NCBI GenBank assembly: GCA_016125505.1
Contig: WGLP01000003.1
Coordinates: 434,001-498,000 of the forward strand
Length of the DNA stretch: 64,000 bases
Origin: Gammaproteobacteria bacterium
Lineage (GTDB): Bacteria; Pseudomonadota; Gammaproteobacteria; UBA6429; Thiohalophilaceae
Direction: 5' to 3'
The position numbers and the translations under genes were made by a program. Positions 12,062-20,517 of the stretch are shown here, piece by piece; positions within the stretch are counted from its first letter, which is position 1; each line of letters opens with the position of its first letter. The notes below the pieces were generated by a model. It ran no database searches, was not told where the DNA came from, and saw only the letters and a list, made by a program, of their open reading frames with translations.

Positions 12062-12676
12062 TTATTTCACCTGTGGTCGCTTGAATTTTTTGCGCGCGCT
12101 TTCCACCTTTGATCGGATCACACATCCCTCGGCATGATCGTTGATCAAACCCATCGCCTGCATGAAGGCATACACGGTGGTCGGTCCGACGAATTTCCAG
12201 CCGCGTTTCTTCAGGTCCTTCGACAGGGCAATCGATTCCGCTGAGGTTGATGCAGTTTGCGGTTTCGCCAGCTTTTTCCGGTCGGGCTCAAAGCCCCAGA
12301 CATAAGCCGCCAGCGAACCTTCCTGCTTGATGAGTTCCTGGACCCGCTTTGCATTGTTGATGACCGCCTCGATCTTGCCGCGGTGGCGCACGATCCCTTC
12401 GTCTTTGAGCAGACGGTTCACATCCCGCTGGGTAAAGCGCGCGATGCGATTGAAATCAAAATCATGAAAGGCGGCACGAAAATTCTCGCGCTTGGCAAGG
12501 ATGGTGCGCCAGCTCAGGCCGGACTGGAAACCCTCCAGGCTCAGTTTCTCGAACAGGCGCCGGTCATCATTGACCGGATAGCCCCATTCGATATCGTGAT
12601 AGGCAAGATACTCCGGTGTGACGCTACACCAGCTGCAACGCGTTTTACCGTCCGGGCCTTTTACGATTTTGCTCAT
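12062..12676 (-). CDS. tag: DNA-3-methyladenine glycosylase I
   Basis: Tag excises 3-methyladenine from alkylated DNA. The 204-residue protein contains AYHDIEWGYPV, LEGFQSGLSWRTIL, KRENFRAAFHDFD, the GIVRHRGKIEAVI segment, and LKKRGWKFVGPTTVYAFMQA followed by NDH. All are diagnostic and match E. coli Tag closely. It converges with the ROK gene. The last 15 residues are basic. Confidence 0.96.
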   Translation of the reverse strand: MSKIVKGPDGKTRCSWCSVTPEYLAYHDIEWGYPVNDDRRLFEKLSLEGFQSGLSWRTILAKRENFRAAFHDFDFNRIARFTQRDVNRLLKDEGIVRHRGKIEAVINNAKRVQELIKQEGSLAAYVWGFEPDRKKLAKPQTASTSAESIALSKDLKKRGWKFVGPTTVYAFMQAMGLINDHAEGCVIRSKVESARKKFKRPQVK

Positions 12677-12756
12677 GTGGCTGCTCCTTGTTCTAAAATT
12701 TTTTCAGCGTGAATCGACCCAGCAGAAGATTCCGTCGTTTGCCCCGATGAAACTCA

Positions 12757-13362
12757 CTAAACCGCACTACGCCGTTTTTGTGTAGTCGTTTTAGTCTTGT
12801 TAGTGATCGACTCCAGCCAGTCTCCCATCACTTTGACTTCCTGCCGGATAAATTTTTCGTCATGAAAGGTGCTGGCCAGCGTCGCCACGCCCTGGCTGCG
12901 GGCAAGCAGATGCAGCGCCAGTTCATCGGCATCTTTGTCACAGCCGAGCAAGCTGAATTGCCTGCGCAACCAAGTGCGAAACAAGGTGAACAGCTTGTTT
13001 GCCTCAGGCCGCGAGGGGTGCTCCAGTTTTACCAGCTCGGTACACAGCGTACCCACCGGACAGCCATAGAGTTTTATCTTTGCCCGGTTCATGATCAGGA
13101 TATTGATAAAACTGCGGATGCGCTCTCGTGGGTCTTGCGCCTGCGCTTCCCATTGCTCCAGCATCATCCGAGTATTCGCCAGACGCAATTCGATCACCGC
13201 CTCCAGGATCTCGTCCTTGGATTTGAAGTGATGGTAAAAATTACCGCGCGAGATCCGGACGGCATCAGCGATATCGGTAAATGAGGTATGCTCAAAACCC
13301 TGCTGATAAAACAGCTTGTCAGCAGCCTCGACAATCCGGTCATACGTGGTCTTGTTCTTCAT
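12757..13362 (-). CDS. TetR-family transcriptional regulator
   Basis: The 201-residue repressor has an N-terminal helix-turn-helix (TSFTDIADAVRISRGNFYHHF, about residues 26-46) and a C-terminal ligand domain containing YGCPVGTLCTEL, typical of the LmrA/YxaF-like subgroup. Two near-identical palindromes lie in its own promoter, so autorepression is likely. Target genes and inducer cannot be deduced. The nearest divergent gene is a methyltransferase about 300 bp away. Confidence 0.92.
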   Translation of the reverse strand: MKNKTTYDRIVEAADKLFYQQGFEHTSFTDIADAVRISRGNFYHHFKSKDEILEAVIELRLANTRMMLEQWEAQAQDPRERIRSFINILIMNRAKIKLYGCPVGTLCTELVKLEHPSRPEANKLFTLFRTWLRRQFSLLGCDKDADELALHLLARSQGVATLASTFHDEKFIRQEVKVMGDWLESITNKTKTTTQKRRSAV

Positions 13363-13383
13363 TTACGCAAGCGCACCAAAAAA

Positions 13384-13439
13384 TAGGATAACCATCCTAC
13401 AAATATGCACAGAGTAGGACACACATCCTAGTTCGTCAA
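13384..13439 (-). promoter_or_regulatory. TetR-gene promoter with two tandem operator palindromes
   Basis: Two 16-bp palindromes, TAGGATAACCATCCTA (13384-13399) and TAGGACACACATCCTA (13415-13430), have centres 31 bp apart, about three helical turns. On the minus strand a -35 TTGACG (13434-13439) and -10 TACTCT (13411-13416) are separated by 17 bp. One operator fills the spacer and the other sits just past the expected transcription start. This layout fits negative autoregulation by the downstream TetR protein. Confidence 0.8.
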
Positions 13440-13669
13440 GGCCAATTAATGCTCAGTTTTTTAACGCGCATATTCATCTGAATAATGTTAAGGTAAGGTC
13501 ATCACTTGGTGGTAATTGCCTGAATCGTCGCGCTTGCCCGCGACCGACGCAATAAAACAGTTTTAGCACTTCATTTGTATCAATCGCATGTACGTCGCCC
13601 AGCGGCTTGCTCAAGAGTCGGATAGTTCCGGCGCCAATCGGTTTTGCAACAGGTCAATGCAGGAAAATC

Positions 13670-14449
13670 ATGCTTAAAAGACACAGAATACAGTTCCCCA
13701 AACCCGAATCCTCGAATCTTAACCAGGACGAGGCCTACTTCTATCTTCAGGAGGGAAAAGAACAGCGCAAGATCAGATTCCACGACTATGACAGAATTTA
13801 CCGTGTGCAGAATCTGTACGAACAGATATTTTACGATCGCCTCAAATGCACGTCGCCGGAGAAAGTCGCCACCATACTTGAATCCTCGCTCAAACAAACC
13901 GAAGACAACTTGTCTGAGTTGCGCGTCCTGGATTTCGGCGCAGGCAATGGCATGATGGGTGATGCGCTAAAAGAGCACGGCGTGTCGCGCTTGATCGGTG
14001 TCGATATTATTCCTGAGGCCTATGACGCCACCGTCCGCGACAGGCCCGGTTTATATGACGCCTACTACGTTGAAGATTTCACGCAGCTGAGCGACGAGAA
14101 GCGGGAAGACATTGCCTCGTGGCAATGCGACTGCATGGTCACCGTCGCGGCATTGGGTTTCGGTGACATACCGACCAAGGCCTTCATTGAGGCTTTTAAC
14201 ATTATCACGACCAAAGGCTGGATTGCATTTAATATAAAAGAGACGTTTTTTGATACGCGCGATGAATCCGGATTTTCAAAGATGATCAGGGAATTGATCT
14301 TTTCCGATTACCTTGATGTTTATCACATCGAACGCTACCGGCATAGATTATCCATCGAAGGCGAGCCGCTATATTATTTCGCGATTGCAGGCCGGAAAAA
14401 CGCGGATGTACCTGTCGAGTTTCTCGAATCAAAAGGCATTGGCACCTGA
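13670..14449 (+). CDS. Class I SAM-dependent methyltransferase
   Basis: The 259-residue protein has motif I VLDFGAGNGMMGDAL and the acidic motif II LIGVDIIPEAYD, followed by a CMVTVAALGFGDIP segment in place of motif IV. ATG 13670 is preceded by AGGAAAATC, a better start than 13607. It resembles cytoplasmic Methyltransf_11/12-type enzymes. Substrate is unknown. It converges with the ars operon and is divergent from the TetR gene, but shares no operator with it. Confidence 0.8.
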   Translation: MLKRHRIQFPKPESSNLNQDEAYFYLQEGKEQRKIRFHDYDRIYRVQNLYEQIFYDRLKCTSPEKVATILESSLKQTEDNLSELRVLDFGAGNGMMGDALKEHGVSRLIGVDIIPEAYDATVRDRPGLYDAYYVEDFTQLSDEKREDIASWQCDCMVTVAALGFGDIPTKAFIEAFNIITTKGWIAFNIKETFFDTRDESGFSKMIRELIFSDYLDVYHIERYRHRLSIEGEPLYYFAIAGRKNADVPVEFLESKGIGT

Positions 14450-14504
14450 TAAAACAGCACTGGATTCACGACTGAGCTAAGGGAAACGGTTGTGACAACC
14501 TGGC

Positions 14505-15035
14505 TCAAGCCTCATCCATATGTGCTATCGGTTCGCTGATTTCTGTTTCCCCAATCGCATCGAGCTGTTTTTGTAATTTCAGGCGATCAATCGAAGCCAG
14601 CGGTAAACTGACAAAGAGCTTAATTCGATTCTCCAGTTCACGAAATGCGGTACGAAACGCCATCGAACGAATGGCCTCGTCACCCTCAACCGCAGCCGGA
14701 TCCATGACACCCCAATGCGCGGTCATGGGTTGTCCTGGCCATACCGGGCAGGTTTCCGCCGCCGCCTTATCACATACCGTAAACACAAAATCCATCTGTG
14801 GCGCATCCGGTGCTGCAAATTCCGCCCAATCCTTACTGCGTAAGCCTTCCGTGGGGTAGTTATTGTTACGAAGCACTTGCAAGGCCATGGGATGCACTTC
14901 GCCTTTCGGATGACTGCCTGCGCTGAATCCACGGAACCTGCCTTTGCCTAATTGCTCAATCAGGCACTCACCCAAAATACTGCGTGCAGAATTACCGGTG
15001 CACAGAAACAAGACGTTGTAGATTTTTTCCGGCAT
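14505..15035 (-). CDS. Low-molecular-weight phosphatase-fold arsenate reductase-like protein
   Basis: This 176-residue protein is the last gene of the ars operon. The C-x5-R loop CTGNSAR is at residues 12-18, and TVCDKAAAETCP supplies two more cysteines as in thioredoxin-coupled ArsC. An upstream in-frame ATG (15050) exists, but MPEKIYNVLFL is the usual start. The C-terminal 40 residues extend past the core fold. It probably reduces arsenate or acts on an arsenylated partner, in addition to the second ArsC encoded two genes upstream. Confidence 0.85.
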   Translation of the reverse strand: MPEKIYNVLFLCTGNSARSILGECLIEQLGKGRFRGFSAGSHPKGEVHPMALQVLRNNNYPTEGLRSKDWAEFAAPDAPQMDFVFTVCDKAAAETCPVWPGQPMTAHWGVMDPAAVEGDEAIRSMAFRTAFRELENRIKLFVSLPLASIDRLKLQKQLDAIGETEISEPIAHMDEA

Positions 15036-15066
15036 AGGCCCCCTACCCACTGTTGAATCTTTTCGT

Positions 15067-16137
15067 TTAGCCTTTTTCGTACCACGCCTTGCTGGCGTTG
15101 ACGATCTTGACGACCGATAGCATCACCGGCACTTCGATCAGCACACCGACGACCGTCGCCAGCGCGGCACCGGACTCGAAACCGAACAGGCTGATTGCCG
15201 CCGCCACCGCGAGTTCGAAAAAATTGCTCGCCCCGATCAGCGCGGAAGGCCCGGCCACGCAGTGGGCGACCTTGAATTTGCGATTCAATAAATACGCCAG
15301 GCCGGAATTGAAATACACCTGGATCAGGATCGGCACCGCCAGCATCACGATCACCAGGGGTTGTTGCAGGATCTGCTCACCCTGGAATCCGAATAACAGC
15401 ACCAGCGTGGCCAACAAGGCGATGAGCGAAACCGGGTGCAGGCGTTTTAACACACTTCCCAGCGCGGCCTCGCCACCACGGCGCAGCAGTTGTTTGCGCC
15501 AGACCTGACTGAAGATCACGGGCACGACGATGTACAGCAGCACCGATAACAACAGGGTTGCCCACGGCACCGTGATGCTTGAGATCCCTAGCAGCAAACC
15601 GACTATCGGGGCGAACGCTACGATCATGATGGTGTCGTTGAGCGCGACCTGGGTCAGGGTGAAATGCGGTTCGCCCTTGCTCAGGTTACTCCACACAAAC
15701 ACCATCGCCGTACACGGTGCGGCGGCGAGCAGGATCAAACCGGCGATGTAACTGTCCTGCTGTGCTGCCGGCAAGGCGTGCGCGAAGACGACACGAATAA
15801 ACAACCAGGCCAGCAAGGCCATGGAAAACGGTTTTACCGCCCAGTTGATAAATAAAGTCACCCCAATGCCCTTCCAGTGTTCCTTCACGTGATGCAGGGC
15901 GGCGAAGTCGATCTTGAGCAGCATGGGAATGATCATCAGCCAGATCAGCACGGCGACCGGCAGGTTCACCTGCGCGATCTCCATGCGCCCGATGACCTGC
16001 ACCGGTGCCGCAAAAAAATGCCCGATGGCGATTCCGGCCACGATGCACAGAAACACCCACAAGGTCAGGTAGCGCTCAAAGAAGGGCATTTGCGCACCCA
16101 CCGCCTGCTTGGCGGTGATCTCACACTGGACAGACAT
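15067..16137 (-). CDS. acr3: ACR3-family arsenite efflux transporter
   Basis: This is a 356-residue inner-membrane protein with about ten hydrophobic spans. It carries the conserved cysteine in LLAAAPCTAMVFVWSNLS, needed for arsenite transport in ACR3 proteins, and the paired motifs EPHFTLTQVALND and SALIGASNFFELAVA. It exports As(III) produced by the ArsC enzymes encoded on either side. Spacing to both neighbours is short (13 and 31 bp). Confidence 0.95.
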   Translation of the reverse strand: MSVQCEITAKQAVGAQMPFFERYLTLWVFLCIVAGIAIGHFFAAPVQVIGRMEIAQVNLPVAVLIWLMIIPMLLKIDFAALHHVKEHWKGIGVTLFINWAVKPFSMALLAWLFIRVVFAHALPAAQQDSYIAGLILLAAAPCTAMVFVWSNLSKGEPHFTLTQVALNDTIMIVAFAPIVGLLLGISSITVPWATLLLSVLLYIVVPVIFSQVWRKQLLRRGGEAALGSVLKRLHPVSLIALLATLVLLFGFQGEQILQQPLVIVMLAVPILIQVYFNSGLAYLLNRKFKVAHCVAGPSALIGASNFFELAVAAAISLFGFESGAALATVVGVLIEVPVMLSVVKIVNASKAWYEKG

Positions 16138-16150
16138 ACTGACCTCCGTG

Positions 16151-16573
16151 TCAGGCGGTTGCGGCTAATTCCGACATGAGCTGTTGCACGCGCTGACGGA
16201 TATCGTCACGGCTGGCGCGAAACACCGCCATGATCTCTTCTTCAGTGCCTGCGGCCTTCGCCGGATCGTTCAGGGGCCAGTGGATCTTGTGCACGGTCGG
16301 CGGTAAGGCCGGGCAGTGTTCATCGGCGTGACCGCAGACGGTCACCACCACATCGGCCCAGGCCAGCATGGCCGAGGTCAGTTTGGTGGATTCCTGTTTT
16401 GAGATATCGACACCTGCATCCGCCATGACAGCAATGGCGCGCGGGTTTTTACCATGGGCCTCGATACCTGCTGACTGCACCTGAATGTTCGACGGCGCAA
16501 ACTTGCGCGCCCAACCTTCGGCCATTTGCGATCGGCATGAGTTACCGGTACATAAAAATAAGACGTGCATCAT
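16151..16573 (-). CDS. arsC: Arsenate reductase, thioredoxin-coupled type
   Basis: It reduces arsenate to arsenite. The 140-residue protein has the phosphatase loop CTGNSCR (Cys8 to Arg14) and the relay cysteines Cys80 and Cys87 in TVCGHADEHCPALP, the pattern of the S. aureus/B. subtilis-type enzyme. Either of the first two methionines could start the protein. It lies 13 bp upstream of acr3. Confidence 0.93.
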   Translation of the reverse strand: MMHVLFLCTGNSCRSQMAEGWARKFAPSNIQVQSAGIEAHGKNPRAIAVMADAGVDISKQESTKLTSAMLAWADVVVTVCGHADEHCPALPPTVHKIHWPLNDPAKAAGTEEEIMAVFRASRDDIRQRVQQLMSELAATA

Positions 16574-16589
16574 TCCCCCTCAATATTAG

Positions 16590-17030
16590 TTAGCAACAAC
16601 TGGAACTCGATAAATTCGGCGCACAACACGCATTCTGTTTTTCCGCCTCGGGCTGCTCACCGAACATCGGTGCCGAACCCAGGGTGTGGAAGGTTTCCCA
16701 GGCGATGCCGGCAGGGTCCTGGACCCAGTACTTGTCTGATTGCGCATAGCAACAGGTCGTGGCCTCCTGGGCGAGACCATGAATGCCAGCCTGCTCCAGA
16801 CGCCGACGTATCGTCTGCAATTCGGCATCGTCTTCGGCCTGCAGACCGATATGATCCAGCCCCTTGTTGCGGCCGCGGGTGGAGATGGCGAAATTCAGAC
16901 GCGGGTCCTCCAGCGCCCACTTGGCGTAATCGTCTTTCAAGATGCTGGGCTCGCAACCAAACACGGCGGAATAAAAACCCACGCTGTGCTGCAGGTCGTC
17001 GACGGCAATGTGAATGTGAAATCGGCTCAT
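16590..17030 (-). CDS. arsI: ArsI/CadI-like VOC dioxygenase
   Basis: ArsI is a non-heme iron dioxygenase that cleaves the C-As bond of trivalent methyl- and aryl-arsenicals. In this 146-residue VOC protein, His5, His60 and Glu112 are placed as the iron ligands, and the vicinal pair Cys93-Cys94 (in TTCCYA) as the organoarsenical site. The C-terminus adds more cysteines (CC near 135 and a final SSSCC), which may bind As(III). Position directly after arsR supports the role. The alternative name is CadI (cadmium-induced). Confidence 0.8.
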   Translation of the reverse strand: MSRFHIHIAVDDLQHSVGFYSAVFGCEPSILKDDYAKWALEDPRLNFAISTRGRNKGLDHIGLQAEDDAELQTIRRRLEQAGIHGLAQEATTCCYAQSDKYWVQDPAGIAWETFHTLGSAPMFGEQPEAEKQNACCAPNLSSSSCC

Positions 17031-17061
17031 CCGGGTTATCTCCTTCGTTGAATAGTCAGAC

Positions 17062-17415
17062 TCAGGCGCAACACTTCGCGCCCGGTCGGTTAGGCATGTC
17101 CTGCAAGGCGTGCAGGTCCGCGCTGAATGGTTCCTGGTTTTGCACGCCCTCGGTGCTGGCAGTCAGGACGGTCCGGGCCCACTCGGGTAACTCCGGATTG
17201 ATGGCGTAATAGATCCAGACGCCGGCCCGGCGGTCGCTGACCAGACCGGCCTCGCGCAGCAAGGCCAGGTGGCGGGAGATCATGGGCTGGGACAGGCCGA
17301 GGGCATGGGTCAGTTCGCACACACACAATTCGCCCTGGGATTGCAGCAAGACCAGGCTGCGCAGCCGGATCTCGTGGGAGAGCGCGGCAAAAAAGGCATT
17401 GGAATTCAGATTCAT
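17062..17415 (-). CDS. arsR: ArsR-family As(III)-responsive repressor
   Basis: This winged-helix repressor of 117 residues has the metalloid-binding ELCVCELTHALG and recognition helix LSQPMISRHLALLREAGL. Its C-terminus ends KCCA. The ORF extends upstream by 12 codons, but those codons overlap the promoter and operator; ATG 17413-17415 gives the family-like MNLNSNAFFAALSHE start. It heads the arsR-arsI-arsC-acr3-arsC2 operon and should repress it in the absence of arsenite. Confidence 0.92.
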   Translation of the reverse strand: MNLNSNAFFAALSHEIRLRSLVLLQSQGELCVCELTHALGLSQPMISRHLALLREAGLVSDRRAGVWIYYAINPELPEWARTVLTASTEGVQNQEPFSADLHALQDMPNRPGAKCCA

Positions 17416-17420
17416 GGCGT

Positions 17421-17451
17421 AATATATATGATCATTCATATATATTGTCAA
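17421..17451 (-). promoter_or_regulatory. ars operon promoter overlapped by an ArsR-type operator
   Basis: On the minus strand a perfect -35 TTGACA (17446-17451) is followed after 17 bp by TATATA (17423-17428). An inverted repeat with 11-bp arms AATATATATGA and a 4-bp centre spans 17421-17446, covering the spacer and the -10. Only 7 bp separate the -10 from the arsR ATG, so transcription should begin at or within a few bases of that codon. Confidence 0.82.
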
Positions 17452-17522
17452 GCATATATATTTCGAACCCGAACGTTAATACGGGTAAAGCCTTGGCGTG
17501 CGCGACCGATATTTAGGGAACT

Positions 17523-18206
17523 ATGCATCGACTCCAAGACCACGAAGACGTTGTCGTCATCAACCAGGATGCGATAACGCAATTTCTCTCCTTCTGCGAC
17601 ACCCGCAAGGTCCCCAAAAAGGGGCTGATCCTGCGTGCCGGTGCCGCGGCGGACAAACTCTATTACCTGGTGGAGGGTTCGGCCTCGGTCATCGACAGCG
17701 ATGAAGACGGCAACGAGATCATTCTCGCCTACCTCAACGCCGGCGATTTCATCGGCGAGTTAGGCCTGTTCTACCGGACCAACGCGCGTACCGCCAATAT
17801 CCGCGCTCGTTCCGCCTGCGTACTGGCCGAGATTGAATACAGCCGCCTGCACAAACTGTTCGAGAAGGAACTCAAGAATGAACACCCGCAGATCCTCACG
17901 GCGGTCGGCCTGCAACTGGCACAACGTCTATTGCAGACCAGCCGACGGGTAACCCGGCTGGCGTTCATGGATGTCTCCGGCCGCATCGCCCGCACCCTTA
18001 CCGAACTGTGCAATGAGCCCGATGCCAAGACCCACCCCAACGGGATTCAATTGCATATCTCACGTCAGGAGATTGCGCGCATCGTCGGCTGCAAACGCGA
18101 AACCGTCGGCCGCGTGCTCAAATCCATGGAAGAGGAAGGCCTGGTGGAAGCGAAAGGAATGAACATCGTCGTGCACGAGCGCATCCAGCAGGAATATCCG
18201 AACTGA
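17523..18206 (+). CDS. crp: cAMP receptor protein (CRP/Vfr ortholog)
   Basis: This is a global cAMP-dependent regulator. The 227-residue product has the cyclic-nucleotide pocket DFIGELGLF with Glu79, Arg89 and Thr90 (E. coli Glu72, Arg82, Ser83), and Thr139-Ser140 at the dimer-helix cAMP contacts (E. coli Thr127-Ser128). The helix-turn-helix is SRQEIARIVGCKRETVGRVLK. Retention of these residues separates it from FNR-like proteins; no N-terminal cysteine cluster is seen. It is divergent from arsR. Confidence 0.93.
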   Translation: MHRLQDHEDVVVINQDAITQFLSFCDTRKVPKKGLILRAGAAADKLYYLVEGSASVIDSDEDGNEIILAYLNAGDFIGELGLFYRTNARTANIRARSACVLAEIEYSRLHKLFEKELKNEHPQILTAVGLQLAQRLLQTSRRVTRLAFMDVSGRIARTLTELCNEPDAKTHPNGIQLHISRQEIARIVGCKRETVGRVLKSMEEEGLVEAKGMNIVVHERIQQEYPN

Positions 18207-18234
18207 TCTCTCTACGCTTGCTCTAAGTAAAAAT

Positions 18235-18264
18235 AAAAAAGCGGTGTTAATACACCGCTTTTTT
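18235..18264. terminator. Bidirectional intrinsic terminator
   Basis: A GCGGTGT/ACACCGC stem (18241-18258, loop TAAT) is flanked by six A on the left and six T on the right. It therefore works as a terminator in both directions, for crp (+) and for trmB (-), which converge here. Confidence 0.93.
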
Positions 18265-18287
18265 ATTTTGGCGAACTCAACTTTAAC

Positions 18288-18977
18288 TCAGACGTTTTTC
18301 TTGAACAGTAAATCCCAGACGCCATGCCCCAGCCGCAGGCCGCGCTGCTCGAAGCGGGTCAAGAGACGATAGGCTGGACGTTCGCAGAACTGCCCGTTCG
18401 TCGCCAGATTGGTAAAGCCATTTACCTGCGAGACCACGGACAGCATATGTTTGGCGTAGTGCTCCCAATCCGTGGCCATATGCAGAATGCCGCCGGGCTT
18501 GAGGCGCCGGTAGACCATCTCGACGAACGGCATCTGTACCAGACGCCGTTTGTGGTGACGCGTCTTGTGCCAGGGGTCGGGGAAAAAGAGATAGACCGCA
18601 TCCAGCGCGGCATCGGCAAGATTGTGCGTCAGCACCTCCATGGCGTCGGCGTTGATCACGCGGATGTTGTTGATGTCCGCTTTTTCGATCTCCAGTAACA
18701 GGTTACACACGCCCGGACGATGTACCTCGATGCCCAGGTAATTGCGCTCCGGGTTGGCCTGCGCCATGGCCAGCAAACTGGCGCCGTTGCCGAAACCGAT
18801 CTCCAGGTGGCACTCGCCACCACGCCCGAACACCTGTTCCAGATCGAAGACGCTATCGCCGGGGATCAGGCCGAAGCGCGGCATGAGCTCGTCCATGGCG
18901 CGTTGTTGTTCGAGGGTAAAACGGCGTTCGCGGCGGACAAAACTGCGAACCTTGCGAAAATGTTTCTGGCTTTCCAT
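18288..18977 (-). CDS. trmB: tRNA (guanine-N7-)-methyltransferase
   Basis: TrmB methylates G46 in the variable loop of tRNAs. The 229-residue protein has the motifs HLEIGFGNGASLL, YLGIEVHRPGV, NADAMEVL and FPDPWHKTRHHKRRLVQ, all family-diagnostic, and MATDWEHYAK. It is divergent from the MscS channel gene and ends at the bidirectional terminator. Confidence 0.96.
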   Translation of the reverse strand: MESQKHFRKVRSFVRRERRFTLEQQRAMDELMPRFGLIPGDSVFDLEQVFGRGGECHLEIGFGNGASLLAMAQANPERNYLGIEVHRPGVCNLLLEIEKADINNIRVINADAMEVLTHNLADAALDAVYLFFPDPWHKTRHHKRRLVQMPFVEMVYRRLKPGGILHMATDWEHYAKHMLSVVSQVNGFTNLATNGQFCERPAYRLLTRFEQRGLRLGHGVWDLLFKKNV

Positions 18978-19025
18978 GACGACAAAAGTGTGCTGAGATA
19001 GTGGCGTAATTTACTCTATATTTAG

Positions 19026-20354
19026 ATGCCCGTCCTCAAGGATCGCACACCGCCCATGGAGAAAATCAGCAACTGGATCGCCGACCTGCAGTTTCGGCTG
19101 ATCGAATTCAATGATCCCAACAACTGGTGGCAATTGGGCATCATCCTGTTGTCCCTGGCGCTTGCAGGTTTGCTTACCCGCCTGATCCTGCGCATTGCGA
19201 ACGAACACCAGCTCAAGGAACAGGGCGGCTTCAAGAAATTCACCCTGCGCAGCATCGAACGCGTCCTGTTTCCCCTCAGCGCCCTGCTCCTGATCCTGAT
19301 CGCCGGCAGCATCTTCCATACGCTGAAACTGCCGGTCAATCTGTTCCACCTGGTGACGCCGTTGTTAGTGTCCTATGCGGTCATCCGCATGCTGGTCTAC
19401 ATCCTGCGCAAGGGCTTCGCCCAGACGCCGATGCTCAAGGCCTGGGAGAACATCATCAGCACCACCATCTGGATCATCGTTGCACTCTATTTATTAGGCG
19501 TGCTGCCCGCCGTGATCAACACCCTGGACAGCCTGGGCTTCAAACTGGGCAAGGTGCGCATCACCGCCCTGTCCGTGATCAGCTTTATCCTGCTGGTGGC
19601 GCTGTTGTTCACCCTGGCCATGTGGCTGTCGGCCAGCATCGAACGCCGCATGCACAAGACCAGTTACCTCAGTCCCAGCATGCGGGTCGGTCTGAGCAAG
19701 TTCATCAAGTTCTTTTTGATCGGCCTGTCGTTTTTTATCGCCCTGGACGCCGTCGGCATCGACCTCACCGCACTGACCGTGTTCGGCGGCGCCCTCGGCG
19801 TCGGTCTCGGCTTCGGCCTGCAACGCATCGCCAGCAATTTCATCAGCGGCTTTTTGTTATTGTTCGATCGCTCGATCAAGCCGGGCGATGTAATCAGCAT
19901 CGGTAACAAGTTCGGTTGGGTGGAGGAACTGCGTGCGCGCTATATCGTGGTCCGTGACCGCGACGGTGTGGACACCCTGATCCCCAATGAGAACCTGATC
20001 ACCTCGGAAGTGATCAACTGGAGTTACAGCGATCGCAATGTGCGCCTGAAGATCCCGGTCAGTATCAGTTACGGCGATGACCCGCACCAGGCGCTTGCGC
20101 TCATGATCGAGGCGGCACGGCAACATGCCCGCGTACTGAGCAATCCGGAACCGGTGGGGCGCCTGATGGAATTCGGTGATAACGGGATCGCGCTGGAGTT
20201 GCGCATCTGGATCAACGACCCGGAGAAAGGTGTTAACAACGTGCGTTCGGATATCAATCTGGCGATCTGGCGTGCGTTCAAGGATAACAAGATTACCATT
20301 CCGTTCCCGCAACGGGATCTGCACGTCAAACACTTGCCGCCTGCACAGAGTTAA
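19026..20354 (+). CDS. MscS-family mechanosensitive ion channel
   Basis: This is an inner-membrane channel of 442 residues that releases solutes on osmotic downshock. Five hydrophobic spans precede the MscS domain. The pore-lining helix is LGVGLGFGLQRIASNFISG, followed by the beta domain KPGDVISIGNKFGWVEEL and the conserved IPNENLITSEVINWS. The N-terminal extra spans make it longer than the 286-residue E. coli MscS. ATG 19056 is an alternative start. Confidence 0.9.
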   Translation: MPVLKDRTPPMEKISNWIADLQFRLIEFNDPNNWWQLGIILLSLALAGLLTRLILRIANEHQLKEQGGFKKFTLRSIERVLFPLSALLLILIAGSIFHTLKLPVNLFHLVTPLLVSYAVIRMLVYILRKGFAQTPMLKAWENIISTTIWIIVALYLLGVLPAVINTLDSLGFKLGKVRITALSVISFILLVALLFTLAMWLSASIERRMHKTSYLSPSMRVGLSKFIKFFLIGLSFFIALDAVGIDLTALTVFGGALGVGLGFGLQRIASNFISGFLLLFDRSIKPGDVISIGNKFGWVEELRARYIVVRDRDGVDTLIPNENLITSEVINWSYSDRNVRLKIPVSISYGDDPHQALALMIEAARQHARVLSNPEPVGRLMEFGDNGIALELRIWINDPEKGVNNVRSDINLAIWRAFKDNKITIPFPQRDLHVKHLPPAQS

Positions 20355-20414
20355 TACTTTCTCTAACAGAGTTTGGATGCTGTCATCGCTCTCGCCCATC
20401 CAGGGCTCACCACC

Positions 20415-20499
20415 GTCATTCCGGAACGCGCAGAGCGGAGACCCGGAATGACCTTTTTAAGTTTCGTCCGGATAAACATTTCGTGTTCTCCGGAATGAC
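20415..20499. repeat. Three GTCATTCCGG-type repeat units, first pair possibly a terminator
   Basis: GTCATTCCGG (20415-20424) faces its inverted copy CCGGAATGAC (20443-20452), and a third copy CCGGAATGAC lies at 20490-20499. The first pair forms a stem followed by CTTTTTAA, so it may terminate the channel gene. This type of short dispersed palindrome is common in intergenic regions of proteobacteria. The gap between the channel and corA genes holds nothing else I can name. Confidence 0.65.
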
Positions 20500-20517
20500 A
20501 ATTTCAGCAACGATGGT

